DNA from: Streptomyces scabiei 87.22
GTDB lineage: Bacteria > Actinomycetota > Actinomycetes > Streptomycetales > Streptomycetaceae
DNA length: 64,000 nucleotides
Direction of reading: 5' to 3'
Assembly: GCF_000091305.1 (NCBI RefSeq)
Contig: NC_013929.1
Location: forward strand, 8,060,001-8,124,000
Shown in pieces: positions 40,906 through 50,203 of this stretch. The notes under the pieces are model-generated. The model ran no database searches. It saw only the letters and a list, made by a program, of their open reading frames with translations, and was not told where the DNA came from. A program made the translations under genes and the position numbers. Numbering within the stretch: position 1 is the stretch's first letter; the number at the start of each line of letters is the position of its first letter.

Positions 40906-42522
40906 TCACTTCTTGTCGAGCAGGTCCTGCACCTTCGCCCGGACCTCGTCCGTCGCCAGGCCGCGTATGGTCAGCGTCGTCCGGCGGCGCAGGACGTCGT
41001 CGGACGTCTCGGCCCACTCGGTGTCGCGGGCGTAGACGACCTGCGCCCAGATCTCGGGGGCGTCCGGGTGGACGCGCTCGCCCAGCTCGGGGTTCTCGTT
41101 GGCGAGGCGGGCGATGTCGAAGGCCAGCGAACCGTAGTGCGTGGCCAGGTGGCGGGCCGTGTCGGCGCCCATGCGGGGGCCGGGCGCCGGGCGGTCGACG
41201 AGGAGGCGGTGGGCCACTGCGCGCGGGTTGGCGACGCCCGGCAGCGGCAGCTTCTTGGGGAGGGAGGCGACCGGCTCGAAGTCCTCGCCCAGCGGGTGGC
41301 CGGGGAGCGCCTCCAGCTTCTTCATGATCGTGCGGCCGATGTGCCGGAAGGTCGTCCACTTGCCGCCCGCGACGGACAGCATGCCGCCCCGGCCCTCGGT
41401 GACGACCGTCTCGCGCTTGGCCTTCGCGGTGTCGCCGGGACCGCCCGGCAGCACCCGCAGTCCGGCGAAGGAGTACGTGATCAGGTCACGGTCGAGCTGC
41501 TGGTCGCGGATGGAGAACGCGGCCTCGTCGAGTATCTGGGCGGTGTCCTTCTCGGTGACCGCGACATCCGCCGGGTCGCCCTCGTACATCTCGTCGGTCG
41601 TGCCGAGCAGCAGCATGTCCTCCCAGGGGAGGGCGAAGGTGATGCGGTACTTGTCGATGGGGGTGGCGAGCGCGGCCTTCCAGGGGGCGGTCCGCTTCAG
41701 GACCAGGTGCGCGCCCTTGGAGAGGCGGATCGAGGGGGCCGCGTCCGGGTTCTCCATCTTGCGCAGGTGGTCGACCCACGGCCCGGTCGCGTTCAGCACG
41801 AGCCGGGCGTTCACACCGAACTCGTCGCCGGACAGCCGGTCGCGCAGCTCGGCACCGGTGACCCGGCCGCGGGTGAACCGCAGTCCGGTGACCTCGGCGT
41901 GGTTCAGGACGACGGCACCCGACTCGACGGCCGCGCGGACCGTCATCAGGGCCATCCGGGAGTCGTTCATCTGGTCGTCGCCGTAGACGGCCACGGCCTT
42001 GAGGTTGTCGGTGCGCAGCTCGGGCACGTCCTGCGCGGCCTTCGACGGCGAGAGCAGATGCCCCACGCCGTCACCGAAGGCCGACAGCGCCGAGTAGGCG
42101 AAGACGCCCGCGCCGAGCTTCGCCGCGCCGTGCGGCCCGCCCTTGTACACGGGGAGGTAGAACGTGAGCGGGTTCGCCAGGTGGGGGGCCACCTGGCGGG
42201 ACACCGCACGGCGTTCGAAGTGGTTCTCCGCCACCAGCTTCACCGCGCCGGTCTGCAGATAGCGCAGACCGCCGTGGAGCAGCTTGGAGGAGGCGGAGGA
42301 GGTGGCGCCGGCGAAGTCGCCGGCGTCGACCAGAGCCACCCTGAGCCCGGACTGCGCGGCGTGCCAGGCGGTGGAGATGCCCAGGATGCCGCCGCCGATC
42401 ACGAGGAGGTCGTACGACGCCTTGGAGAGCTGCTCCCGGGTCTCGGCACGGCTCGGGTTCGAGCCGGACGCCGGGCGCGTCCCCAGGGCAGGCAGGGTCT
42501 GCAGGGTGGTCTGACTGGTCAT
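40906..42522 (-). CDS. glpD: glycerol-3-phosphate dehydrogenase (FAD)
   Basis: 538 residues from ATG 42522 (GAGGAG upstream). N-terminal FAD motif DLLVIGGGILGISTAWHA, then ATSSASSKLLHGGLRYL, which is typical of GlpD, and a C-terminal DAO-like cap domain. It oxidises glycerol-3-phosphate to dihydroxyacetone phosphate and passes electrons to quinone at the membrane. It is the last gene of glpF-glpK-glpD, 54 bases after glpK. In S. coelicolor this gene is gylB. Confidence 0.95.
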   Translation of the reverse strand: MTSQTTLQTLPALGTRPASGSNPSRAETREQLSKASYDLLVIGGGILGISTAWHAAQSGLRVALVDAGDFAGATSSASSKLLHGGLRYLQTGAVKLVAENHFERRAVSRQVAPHLANPLTFYLPVYKGGPHGAAKLGAGVFAYSALSAFGDGVGHLLSPSKAAQDVPELRTDNLKAVAVYGDDQMNDSRMALMTVRAAVESGAVVLNHAEVTGLRFTRGRVTGAELRDRLSGDEFGVNARLVLNATGPWVDHLRKMENPDAAPSIRLSKGAHLVLKRTAPWKAALATPIDKYRITFALPWEDMLLLGTTDEMYEGDPADVAVTEKDTAQILDEAAFSIRDQQLDRDLITYSFAGLRVLPGGPGDTAKAKRETVVTEGRGGMLSVAGGKWTTFRHIGRTIMKKLEALPGHPLGEDFEPVASLPKKLPLPGVANPRAVAHRLLVDRPAPGPRMGADTARHLATHYGSLAFDIARLANENPELGERVHPDAPEIWAQVVYARDTEWAETSDDVLRRRTTLTIRGLATDEVRAKVQDLLDKK

Positions 42523-42576
42523 GTCGGGTTATTACTCCTCATCAGAGCCGGTGTCGGAGCCGTCGAGGGCTCTGGC

Positions 42577-44115
42577 TCAGCTCTCGTCCTCGAGCCAGCC
42601 CATGGTCCGCTCGACGGCCTTGAGCCAGCTCTTGTACTCACGGTCGCGGGTCTCCGCGTCCATGCGGGGGGTCCACTCGGCGGCCCGCCGCCAGTTGGCG
42701 CGCAGTTCGTCGGTGCTGTTCCAGAAGCCGACGGCGAGACCGGCGGCGTAGGCGGCGCCGAGGCAGGTGGTCTCGGCGACCATCGGGCGCACCACGGGCG
42801 CGTCGAGGAAGTCCGAGAGGGTCTGCATCAGCAGGTTGTTGGAGGTCATGCCGCCGTCGACCTTGAGGGCCGCGAGCTCCACGCCCGAGTCCTTGGTCAT
42901 GGCGTCCGTGATCTCACGGGTCTGCCACGCGGTGGCCTCCAGGACGGCGCGCGCGAGGTGCGCCTTGGTGACGTACCGGGTGAGACCGGCGATCACACCG
43001 CGGGCGTCGGAGCGCCAGTACGGGGCGAACAGGCCGGAGAAGGCCGGTACGAAGTACGCGCCGCCGTTGTCCTCGACCGAGAGCGCCAGCGTCTCGATCT
43101 CGGCGGCGGTGGAGATCAGGCCCATCTGGTCGCGCATCCACTGCACCAGCGAACCGGTGACGGCGATCGAGCCCTCCAGCGCGTAGACCGGCTTCTGGTC
43201 GCCGATCCGGTAGCCGACCGTGGTCAGCAGGCCGCTGTAGGAGTTGATGATCTTCTCACCGGTGTTCAGCAGCATGAACGTGCCGGTGCCGTACGTGGAC
43301 TTGGCCTCGCCCTCCTCGAAGCAGGTCTGGCCGAACAGGGCCGCCTGCTGGTCGCCGAGCGCGGAGGCGACCGGGATGCCGCCGAGCAGGTCGCCGAGGC
43401 GGCCGCCGGTGACCTCGCCGTACACCTCGGCGGAGGAGCGGATCTCGGGGAGCATCGACAGCGGGACACCGATCGACTCGGCGATCTTCTCGTCCCACTG
43501 CAGCGTGTGCAGGTTCATCAGCATGGTGCGGGAGGCGTTGGTGACGTCGGTGTAGTGCTTGCCGCCGTCGACACCGCCCGTCAGGTTCCAGATGACCCAG
43601 GAGTCCATGGTGCCGAAGAGGATGTCGCCGGCCTCGGCGCGCTCGCGCAGGCCCTCGACGTTGTCGAGCAGCCAGCGGGCCTTCGGGCCGGCGAAGTACG
43701 ACGCCAGCGGCAGGCCGGTCTCGCGGCGGAAGCGGTCCTGGCCGACGTTGCGGCCGAGCTCGCGGCAGAGGGCGTCGGTGCGGGTGTCCTGCCAGACGAT
43801 GGCGTTGTGGACGGGCTCACCGGTGTTCTTGTCCCAGAGCAGCGTGGTCTCGCGCTGGTTGGTGATGCCGATGGCCTTGATGTCGTCACGGGTGATGCCG
43901 GCCTTCTCGACGGCTCCGGCGACGACCTCCTGGACGTTCGTCCAGATCTCGGTGGCGTCGTGCTCGACCCAGCCCGGCTTCGGGAAGATCTGCTCGTGTT
44001 CCTTCTGGTCGACGGAGACGATGCGCCCGTCGCGGTCGAAGACGATACAGCGGGACGAGGTGGTGCCCTGGTCGATCGCGGCGATGAAGGGGCCGGCGGT
44101 GTGGGCGTCGGTCAC
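42577..44115 (-). CDS. glpK: glycerol kinase
   Basis: 512 residues from GTG 44115 (AGGAG upstream). FGGY-kinase fold: N-terminal AIDQGTTSSRCIVFDRDGR, GWVEHDATEIW, NAIVWQDTRTD, and the C-terminal signatures YVPAFSGLFAPYW-like (YFVPAFSGLFAPYWRSDARG) and LKVDGGMTSNNLLMQ. It phosphorylates glycerol to glycerol-3-phosphate. It lies second in the gyl operon, 100 bases after glpF. Upstream in-frame bases lack a better start. Confidence 0.96.
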   Translation of the reverse strand: MTDAHTAGPFIAAIDQGTTSSRCIVFDRDGRIVSVDQKEHEQIFPKPGWVEHDATEIWTNVQEVVAGAVEKAGITRDDIKAIGITNQRETTLLWDKNTGEPVHNAIVWQDTRTDALCRELGRNVGQDRFRRETGLPLASYFAGPKARWLLDNVEGLRERAEAGDILFGTMDSWVIWNLTGGVDGGKHYTDVTNASRTMLMNLHTLQWDEKIAESIGVPLSMLPEIRSSAEVYGEVTGGRLGDLLGGIPVASALGDQQAALFGQTCFEEGEAKSTYGTGTFMLLNTGEKIINSYSGLLTTVGYRIGDQKPVYALEGSIAVTGSLVQWMRDQMGLISTAAEIETLALSVEDNGGAYFVPAFSGLFAPYWRSDARGVIAGLTRYVTKAHLARAVLEATAWQTREITDAMTKDSGVELAALKVDGGMTSNNLLMQTLSDFLDAPVVRPMVAETTCLGAAYAAGLAVGFWNSTDELRANWRRAAEWTPRMDAETRDREYKSWLKAVERTMGWLEDES

Positions 44116-44215
44116 GGTGTGCTCCTGAAAGGTCGACTGGTCAACGGGCTGTACGTACGGCGCGTGCTGAGCGTTCCGCGGGACGGGCCCGCGGAACGGC
44201 GGCTCAACGTGTTTC

Positions 44216-45004
44216 TCAGGCGAATGCGACGTTGTAGAGGCCTGCGGCGATGGCGGCACCGATCAGGGGGCCGACCACCGGGACCCAGGCGTAGCTCCAG
44301 TCCGACCCGCCCTTGTTGGGCAGGGGCAGCAGGGCGTGCACGATGCGCGGGCCGAGGTCACGGGCCGGGTTGATCGCGTAACCGGTCGGGCCACCGAGGG
44401 ACAGACCGATGGAGACCACGACGAGGGCGGTGATCAGGGCGCCGAGCGTGCCGAGGCCCTTGCCGTCGCCGTTCAGGCCCTGCGTCAGGACCGCGAGGAC
44501 GAGCACGATGGTGCCGATGACCTCGGTGGCGACGTTCTGCCAGGCGACGCGGACCTCGGGGCCGGTGGAGAAGATGCCGAGCACGGGGCCCGCACCCTTC
44601 TCCCGGGCCTCGACGGACTTGGCCGGGGCCGGCTCGCCGACGATCTCGCGGTCGGTGAGGTGGGCGTGGAACTGGCCGTAGTAGGCGACCCAGACCAGCG
44701 CCGCGCCGATCATGGCGCCGAGCAGCTGACCGCCCCAGTAGATCGGGACGTCGCCCCAGGGGATGCCGTCCTTCTTCAGCGCGAGCGCGAGGGTGACGGC
44801 CGGGTTGAGGTGGGCGCCGGACAGCGGCGCGGAGGTGTAGACGGCCGTCAGAACGGCGAAACCCCACCCGAAGGTGATGGCGAGCCAACCGGCGTTACGG
44901 GCCTTGGAGGCCTTCAGCGTGACGGCCGCGCAGACGCCGCCGCCGAGCAGGATGAGTAGGGCGGTACCGATGGTCTCGCCGATGAAGATGTCGGAGCTGG
45001 ACAC
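44216..45004 (-). CDS. glpF: glycerol facilitator (MIP/aquaglyceroporin)
   Basis: 262 residues from GTG 45004 with AAGGAG well spaced. Six membrane segments and two half-helices with the paired pore motifs HLNPAVTLA and INPARDLGPR (Asp after the second NPA-Arg favours glycerol). It lets glycerol diffuse into the cell. It is the first gene of the operon, with its promoter and GylR site upstream (45062-45101). In S. coelicolor it is gylC. Confidence 0.95.
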   Translation of the reverse strand: MSSSDIFIGETIGTALLILLGGGVCAAVTLKASKARNAGWLAITFGWGFAVLTAVYTSAPLSGAHLNPAVTLALALKKDGIPWGDVPIYWGGQLLGAMIGAALVWVAYYGQFHAHLTDREIVGEPAPAKSVEAREKGAGPVLGIFSTGPEVRVAWQNVATEVIGTIVLVLAVLTQGLNGDGKGLGTLGALITALVVVSIGLSLGGPTGYAINPARDLGPRIVHALLPLPNKGGSDWSYAWVPVVGPLIGAAIAAGLYNVAFA

Positions 45005-45061
45005 CCGCGACTCCTTTGTCCTTCGTCCAGGGGGAAAGAGTTCGGCCCATGGCGTTGTCAC

Positions 45062-45067
45062 ACTCTA
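45062..45067 (-). promoter_or_regulatory. -10 element of glpF-glpK-glpD promoter
   Basis: The minus strand reads TAGAGT about 58 bases before the glpF start. The GylR-like palindrome 45089-45101 lies just upstream, about at the -35. Confidence 0.4.
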
Positions 45068-45088
45068 GCGCGTATTGCCGGTAGGTGT

Positions 45089-45101
45089 TCGACAATGTCG
45101 A
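45089..45101. promoter_or_regulatory. GylR operator in glp promoter
   Basis: TCGACAATGTCGA is a perfect 6-1-6 palindrome. It resembles the site before gylR (TTCGGCAATGCCGAA): both share the TCG-N-CAATG-N-CGA skeleton. A half-site (TTGCCGG) lies nearby at 45076-45082. This fits GylR repression of the glycerol operon. Confidence 0.6.
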
Positions 45102-45263
45102 CCGATGGACGGGAGTCTTGCTCGGTGTCTGAGGTGCGTCAAGAGCTCTGTTGTCTAAAACGCGATCGTTATTGATCGAACGGGCCCATCGATCTTGAAA
45201 CTGCTGCTCAAGGGCACTGTGAGCGACCGCGCGGGGGCCGGACGGGCGGGCGCGGGACGCGCG

Positions 45264-45319
45264 CGCACACGGCGAGGGCCGGGCCACCCCGCGGGGTGGC
45301 CCGGCCCTCGCCGTGTGCG
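45264..45319 (-). terminator. terminator after gylR (56-bp perfect palindrome)
   Basis: Arms of 28 bases each (45264-45291 and 45292-45319), perfect. It begins 15 bases after the gylR stop and insulates the glp promoter from gylR transcription. Bases 45102-45263 show no further clear feature. Confidence 0.9.
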
Positions 45320-45333
45320 TGGACGGGCAGCGG

Positions 45334-46098
45334 TCAGAACCGGGCGGCGCCCAGGTCCCGCGACACCGCGCGGGCGCAGTCCCGCACGGCCGCGACCAGC
45401 TCGGGGCGCGGCTCGCCCGCGCGGCACAGCCGCTCCACGGCGCCGGTGATGCCGACCGCGCCGACGGGCATGCGTCGGCGGTCGTGGATGGGGGCGGCGA
45501 CGGAGGCCACGCCCTCCCAGGTCTCCTCCACGTCGGCCGCGTACCCCCGCGCGCGGGTGAGGTCCAGAACCCCCTCGAAGTCCTCCAGGGCGTGGACGGT
45601 CCGGTCCGTGAACGGCTTGCGCTCGGCCTCCAGGACCTCGCTGTGCGCCACCGGGTCGTACGCCGCGAGGACCTTGCCGAGGGCCGTGGAGTGCAGGGGC
45701 TGCATGGCGCCTATCTCCAGGACCTGCCGGCTGTCGTCGGGCCGGAAGACGTGGTGCACGATCAGCACCCCCTGCTGGTGCAGTACCCCGAGATGGACGC
45801 TCTCGCCGCTGGAGCGGGCCAGGTCGTCCGTCCAGACCAGCGCGCGCGCCCGCAGCTCGTGCACGTCCAGGTACGTGGTCCCCAGCCGCAGCAGCTCCGC
45901 ACCCAGCTGATAGCGCCCGGAGGCGTCGTCCTGCTCGACGAACCCCTCCTGCTGGAGCGTGCGCAGGATGCCGTGGGCGGTGCCCTTGGCGAGGCCCAGC
46001 GACGAGGCGATGTCCGACAGGCCGAGCCGCCGTTCGCCGCCCGCGAGCAGGCGCAGCATCGCGGCCGCCCGTTCGAGCGACTGGATGTTCCGTGCCAT
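45334..46098 (-). CDS. gylR: IclR-family repressor of the glycerol operon
   Basis: 254 residues from ATG 46098, the same length as S. coelicolor GylR as I remember it. The N-terminal winged helix (IQSLERAAAMLRLLAGGERR, then LSDIASSLGLAKGTAHGILRTL) is followed by the IclR effector domain (LHSTALGKVLAAYDP, GYAADVEETWEGVASVAAPI, VGAVGITG). It is expected to respond to glycerol-3-phosphate and repress both glpF-glpK-glpD and itself. Two palindromic sites lie in its own promoter. An upstream in-frame extension is rejected. Confidence 0.94.
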   Translation of the reverse strand: MARNIQSLERAAAMLRLLAGGERRLGLSDIASSLGLAKGTAHGILRTLQQEGFVEQDDASGRYQLGAELLRLGTTYLDVHELRARALVWTDDLARSSGESVHLGVLHQQGVLIVHHVFRPDDSRQVLEIGAMQPLHSTALGKVLAAYDPVAHSEVLEAERKPFTDRTVHALEDFEGVLDLTRARGYAADVEETWEGVASVAAPIHDRRRMPVGAVGITGAVERLCRAGEPRPELVAAVRDCARAVSRDLGAARF

Positions 46099-46150
46099 CG
46101 CCGTCCTGCCTCCGTCCCCTTCGGCCGCCGTACGCGACTGAACTTCCACC

Positions 46151-46187
46151 GTTCGGCAATGCCGAACACTACCGGTCGTTGCCGACC
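46151..46187. promoter_or_regulatory. GylR operators over the gylR promoter
   Basis: GTTCGGCAATGCCGAAC (46151-46167) is a perfect 8-1-8 palindrome just downstream of a minus-strand TAGTGT -10 (46171-46166). GGTCGTTGCCGACC (46174-46187) is a second, weaker inverted repeat within the -10/-35 spacer. The arrangement suits autorepression. Confidence 0.6.
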
Positions 46188-46396
46188 TCCCGCTAATGGC
46201 CGTCAACAGCTTTTCGGACACGGTCCCCGCGCGGGGCCACCCCTGTGCCCGTCCCGTGTCCCTCCGGTGCGCCTTCGGCGACCCTGTGATCGAGAGGTGT
46301 ACGTGTGGTGTCGGAGCGGTGTCCGGCGTTGATCGCGTCGTCGGAGTAAACCGCACTCGGCCGTGTACGCCACGCCCGTCCGCCCCGTGGACCGCC

Positions 46397-46426
46397 CTGA
46401 CCATCCGGGGCTCTCCGGGCTACCCT
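46397..46426 (+). promoter_or_regulatory. candidate metH promoter
   Basis: CTGACC (46397-46402), 18 bases, TACCCT (46421-46426). It predicts an RNA start near 46433 and a leader of about 60 bases. Confidence 0.4.
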
Positions 46427-46433
46427 TGCGGCG

Positions 46434-46456
46434 TGCGGCCTCCCCGGGAGGCCGCA
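46434..46456 (+). promoter_or_regulatory. hairpin at the 5' end of the metH leader
   Basis: TGCGGCCTCCC and GGGAGGCCGCA pair around one base, immediately downstream of the predicted transcription start. It might stabilise or regulate the mRNA. No cobalamin-riboswitch consensus is present in 46188-46491. Confidence 0.4.
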
Positions 46457-46491
46457 AAGCCGACAGCCGTCGCACTCCAGGGAGCAGCTCC

Positions 46492-49400
46492 ATGGCCTCG
46501 TTGCCGAACCCGTCCCCCTCGTCCGCCGCCGCCGGCCGGGCCCGATCCGACGCCCTGCGCGAGGCCCTCGCCACCCGAGTGGTGGTCGCCGACGGCGCGA
46601 TGGGCACGATGCTCCAGGCGCAGGACCCCACCCTGGAGGACTTCCAGCAGCTGGAGGGCTGCAACGAGGTCCTCAACGCCACCCGCCCCGACATCGTCCG
46701 CTCGGTGCACGCCGCGTACTTCGACGCGGGCGTCGACTGCGTGGAGACCAACACCTTCGGTGCGAACCTCACCGCCCTGGGCGAGTACGACATCTCCGAA
46801 CGTACCGCCGAGCTGTCCGAGGCGGGCGCCCGTATCGCCCGCGAGACGGCGGACGAGTACACCGCACGCGACGGCCGGCCGCGCTGGGTGCTGGGCTCGA
46901 TCGGCCCCGGCACCAAGCTGCCCACCCTCGGCCACACCACCTTCACCGCCATCCGGGACGCCTACCGGCAGAACGCCGAGGGCCTGCTCGCGGGCGGCGC
47001 CGACGCCCTGCTCGTGGAGACCACCCAGGACCTGCTGCAGACCAAGGCGTCCGTCATCGCCGCCCGCCGCGCGATGGAGACGGCCGGCTACGACGTCCCC
47101 CTGATCGTCTCGGTGACGGTCGAGACCACGGGGACCATGCTGCTCGGCTCGGAGATCGGCGCCGCGCTCACGGCACTGGAGCCGCTGGGCATCGACATGA
47201 TCGGCCTGAACTGCGCGACCGGCCCCGCCGAGATGAGCGAGCACCTGCGCTATCTGGCCCGCCACTCCCGCATCCAGCTGTCCTGCATGCCCAACGCCGG
47301 CCTGCCGGTGCTCACCAAGGACGGCGCCCACTACCCGCTGACCGCCCCCGAGCTGGCCGACGCGCAGGAGAACTTCGTCCGCGAGTACGGCCTCTCCCTG
47401 ATCGGCGGCTGCTGCGGCACCACCCCAGAGCACCTGCGGCAGGTCGTCGAACGCGTCCGCGACCTCACGCCCACCGTCCGCGACCCGCGCCCCGAGCCCG
47501 GCGCCGCCTCGCTCTACCAGACGGTCCCCTTCCGCCAGGACACCTCGTACATGGCGATCGGCGAGCGGACGAACGCCAACGGCTCCAAGAAGTTCCGCGA
47601 GGCCATGCTGGAGGCCCGCTGGGACGACTGCGTGGAGATGGCCCGCGACCAGATCCGCGAGGGCGCCCACATGCTCGACCTCTGCGTCGACTACGTGGGC
47701 CGCGACGGCGTCGCCGACATGGCCGAACTCGCCGGCCGCTTCGCCACCGCCTCCACCCTCCCGATCGTCCTCGACTCCACCGAGGTCGACGTCATCCGGG
47801 CGGGTCTGGAGAAGCTCGGCGGCCGCGCGGTCATCAACTCCGTCAACTACGAGGACGGCGACGGCCCCGAGTCCCGCTTCGCCAAGGTCACCGCCCTCGC
47901 CCAGGAGCACGGCGCCGCGCTGATCGCGCTGACCATCGACGAGGAGGGCCAGGCCCGCACCCCGGAGAAGAAGGTCGAGATCGCCGAACGCCTCATCGAC
48001 GACCTCACCGGCAACTGGGGCATCCACGAGTCGGACATCCTCATCGACACCCTCACCTTCACTATCTGCACGGGGCAGGAGGAGTCCCGCAAGGACGGCA
48101 TCGCCACCATCGAGGCGATCCGCGAACTCAAGCGCCGCCACCCCGAGGTGCAGACCACGCTGGGCCTGTCCAACATCTCCTTCGGCCTCAACCCGGCCGC
48201 CCGCATCCTCCTCAACTCCGTCTTCCTGGACGAGTGCGCGAAGGCGGGCCTGGACTCGGCGATCGTCCACGCGAGCAAGATCCTGCCCATCGCCCGCTTC
48301 AGCGAGGAGGAGGTGCAGACCGCCCTCGACCTCATCCACGACCGCCGCGCCGAGGGCTACGACCCCCTGACGAAGCTGATGGCTCTGTTCGAGGGCGCCA
48401 CCGCCAAGTCCCTGAAGGCCGGCAAGGCCGAGGAACTGGCCGCCCTCCCGCTGGAGGAGCGCCTCAAGCGCCGCATCATCGACGGCGAGAAGAACGGCCT
48501 GGAGGCCGACCTCGACGAGGCCCTGCAGACCCGTCCCGCCCTCGACATCGTCAACGACACCCTGCTGGACGGCATGAAGGTCGTCGGCGAGCTGTTCGGC
48601 TCCGGCCAGATGCAGCTGCCGTTCGTGCTGCAGTCCGCCGAGGTCATGAAGTCGGCGGTGGCTCATCTGGAGCCGCACATGGAGAAGTCCGACGACGAGG
48701 GCAAGGGCACCATCGTGCTGGCCACCGTCCGCGGCGACGTCCACGACATCGGCAAGAACCTCGTCGACATCATCCTGTCCAACAACGGCTACAACGTCGT
48801 CAACCTCGGCATCAAGCAGCCGGTCTCCGCGATCCTCGACGCGGCCAGGGAACACCGGGCCGACGTCATCGGCATGTCCGGCCTCCTGGTCAAGTCCACG
48901 GTGATCATGAAGGAGAACCTGCAGGAGCTGAACCAGCGGGGCCTCGCCGCCGACTACCCGGTCATCCTCGGCGGCGCCGCACTGACCAGGGCGTACGTCG
49001 AGCAGGACCTGCACGAGATCTACGAGGGCGAGGTCCGCTACGCCCGCGACGCCTTCGAGGGCCTGCGCCTGATGGACGCGCTCATCGGCGTCAAGCGCGG
49101 TGTCCCGGGGGCCGTCCTGCCCGAGCTGAGGCAGCGCCGGGTCCGGGCCGCGGCCGGCGTCACCGCGGTCGAGGAACGCCCGGAGGAGGGCCACGTCCGC
49201 TCCGACGTCGCCACCGACAACCCGGTCCCCGCGCCCCCCTTCCGGGGCACCCGCGTCATCAAGGGCATCCAGCTCAAGGAGTACGCGACCTGGCTCGACG
49301 AGGGCGCCCTCTTCAAGGGTCAGTGGGGACTGAAGCAGGCCCGCACCGGAGACGGACCCACCTACGAGGAGCTCGTCGAGACCGAGGGCCGGCCCCGGCT

Positions 49401-50019
49401 GCGCGGGCTGCTGGACCGGCTGCAGACCGACAACCTCCTCGAAGCAGCCGTCGTCTACGGCTACTTCCCCTGCGTCTCCAAGGACGACGACCTGATCATC
49501 CTGGACGACGACGGCAACGAGCGGACCCGGTTCTCCTTCCCCCGCCAGCGCCGCGGCCGCCGGCTGTGCCTGGCCGACTTCTTCCGCCCGGAGGAGTCCG
49601 GCGAGACCGACGTGGTCGGCCTCCAGGTCGTCACCGTCGGCTCCCGGATCGGCGAGGAGACCGCCAAGCTCTTCGAGGCCGACTCCTACCGCGACTACCT
49701 CGAACTCCACGGACTGTCGGTGCAGCTCGCCGAGGCCCTCGCCGAGTACTGGCACGCCCGCGTCCGCTCCGAGCTGGGCTTCGCCGGGGAGGACCCCGCC
49801 GCGATCGAGGACATGTTCGACCTCAAGTACCGGGGCGCCCGCTTCTCCCTCGGCTACGGCGCCTGCCCCGACCTGGAGGACCGCGCCAAGATCGCCGAGC
49901 TGCTGGAGCCCGAGCGGATCGGCGTCCGGCTCTCGGAGGAGTTCCAGCTCCACCCCGAGCAGTCCACCGACGCGATCGTCATCCACCACCCCGAGGCGAA
50001 GTACTTCAACGCGCGGTAG
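46492..50019 (+). CDS. metH: cobalamin-dependent methionine synthase
   Basis: 1175 residues from ATG 46492 (AGGGAG upstream). Homocysteine domain about 20-330 with zinc cysteines in GLNCATGP and GGCCGTTPEHL. Folate domain about 360-620 (GERTNANGSKKF, CVDYVGRDG). Cobalamin cap and binding domain about 650-870 with DVHDIGKNLV (His751 as cobalt ligand). C-terminal activation domain about 890-1175 with RGARFSLGYGACPD for SAM binding. It methylates homocysteine with methyltetrahydrofolate. Methionine salvage is encoded 6 kb away on the other side of the glycerol genes. Confidence 0.97.
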   Translation: MASLPNPSPSSAAAGRARSDALREALATRVVVADGAMGTMLQAQDPTLEDFQQLEGCNEVLNATRPDIVRSVHAAYFDAGVDCVETNTFGANLTALGEYDISERTAELSEAGARIARETADEYTARDGRPRWVLGSIGPGTKLPTLGHTTFTAIRDAYRQNAEGLLAGGADALLVETTQDLLQTKASVIAARRAMETAGYDVPLIVSVTVETTGTMLLGSEIGAALTALEPLGIDMIGLNCATGPAEMSEHLRYLARHSRIQLSCMPNAGLPVLTKDGAHYPLTAPELADAQENFVREYGLSLIGGCCGTTPEHLRQVVERVRDLTPTVRDPRPEPGAASLYQTVPFRQDTSYMAIGERTNANGSKKFREAMLEARWDDCVEMARDQIREGAHMLDLCVDYVGRDGVADMAELAGRFATASTLPIVLDSTEVDVIRAGLEKLGGRAVINSVNYEDGDGPESRFAKVTALAQEHGAALIALTIDEEGQARTPEKKVEIAERLIDDLTGNWGIHESDILIDTLTFTICTGQEESRKDGIATIEAIRELKRRHPEVQTTLGLSNISFGLNPAARILLNSVFLDECAKAGLDSAIVHASKILPIARFSEEEVQTALDLIHDRRAEGYDPLTKLMALFEGATAKSLKAGKAEELAALPLEERLKRRIIDGEKNGLEADLDEALQTRPALDIVNDTLLDGMKVVGELFGSGQMQLPFVLQSAEVMKSAVAHLEPHMEKSDDEGKGTIVLATVRGDVHDIGKNLVDIILSNNGYNVVNLGIKQPVSAILDAAREHRADVIGMSGLLVKSTVIMKENLQELNQRGLAADYPVILGGAALTRAYVEQDLHEIYEGEVRYARDAFEGLRLMDALIGVKRGVPGAVLPELRQRRVRAAAGVTAVEERPEEGHVRSDVATDNPVPAPPFRGTRVIKGIQLKEYATWLDEGALFKGQWGLKQARTGDGPTYEELVETEGRPRLRGLLDRLQTDNLLEAAVVYGYFPCVSKDDDLIILDDDGNERTRFSFPRQRRGRRLCLADFFRPEESGETDVVGLQVVTVGSRIGEETAKLFEADSYRDYLELHGLSVQLAEALAEYWHARVRSELGFAGEDPAAIEDMFDLKYRGARFSLGYGACPDLEDRAKIAELLEPERIGVRLSEEFQLHPEQSTDAIVIHHPEAKYFNAR

Positions 50020-50147
50020 TCCCCGCCCGGCCGGGCCCCGGGCGGCCCCCGCGCCACGTCGTGGCCGGTCGCACCCCCCGCCGGGTCCGGCACCACTGCT
50101 CCGCGAGGCGTTCCTCCGCGCGGCGTCGTAGACTGGTCGGTCCACCG

Positions 50148-50178
50148 CAGGCCGGTTCCCCACCCGGGAACCGGCCTG
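50148..50178 (+). terminator. hairpin between metH and HAD gene
   Basis: Perfect 13-base arms (CAGGCCGGTTCCC) with loop CACCC. It could terminate metH (129 bases downstream of its stop). It also lies in the leader of the HAD gene if TAGACT at 50129-50134 is that gene's -10. Confidence 0.55.
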
Positions 50179-50203
50179 CTCGTCCCCCAAGGAGGTGCGC
50201 CGG

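Noticed and set aside
40567..44373. A 1268-codon open frame on the plus strand over glpD and glpK
   Set aside because: It is antisense to two certain genes and has low-complexity composition. No motif.
45334..46404. Longer GylR starting at 46404
   Set aside because: The extra part covers the operators and promoter; ATG 46098 gives the usual 254 residues.
46188..46491. Cobalamin riboswitch before metH
   Set aside because: No conserved B12-box or core was found; only a short hairpin is present.
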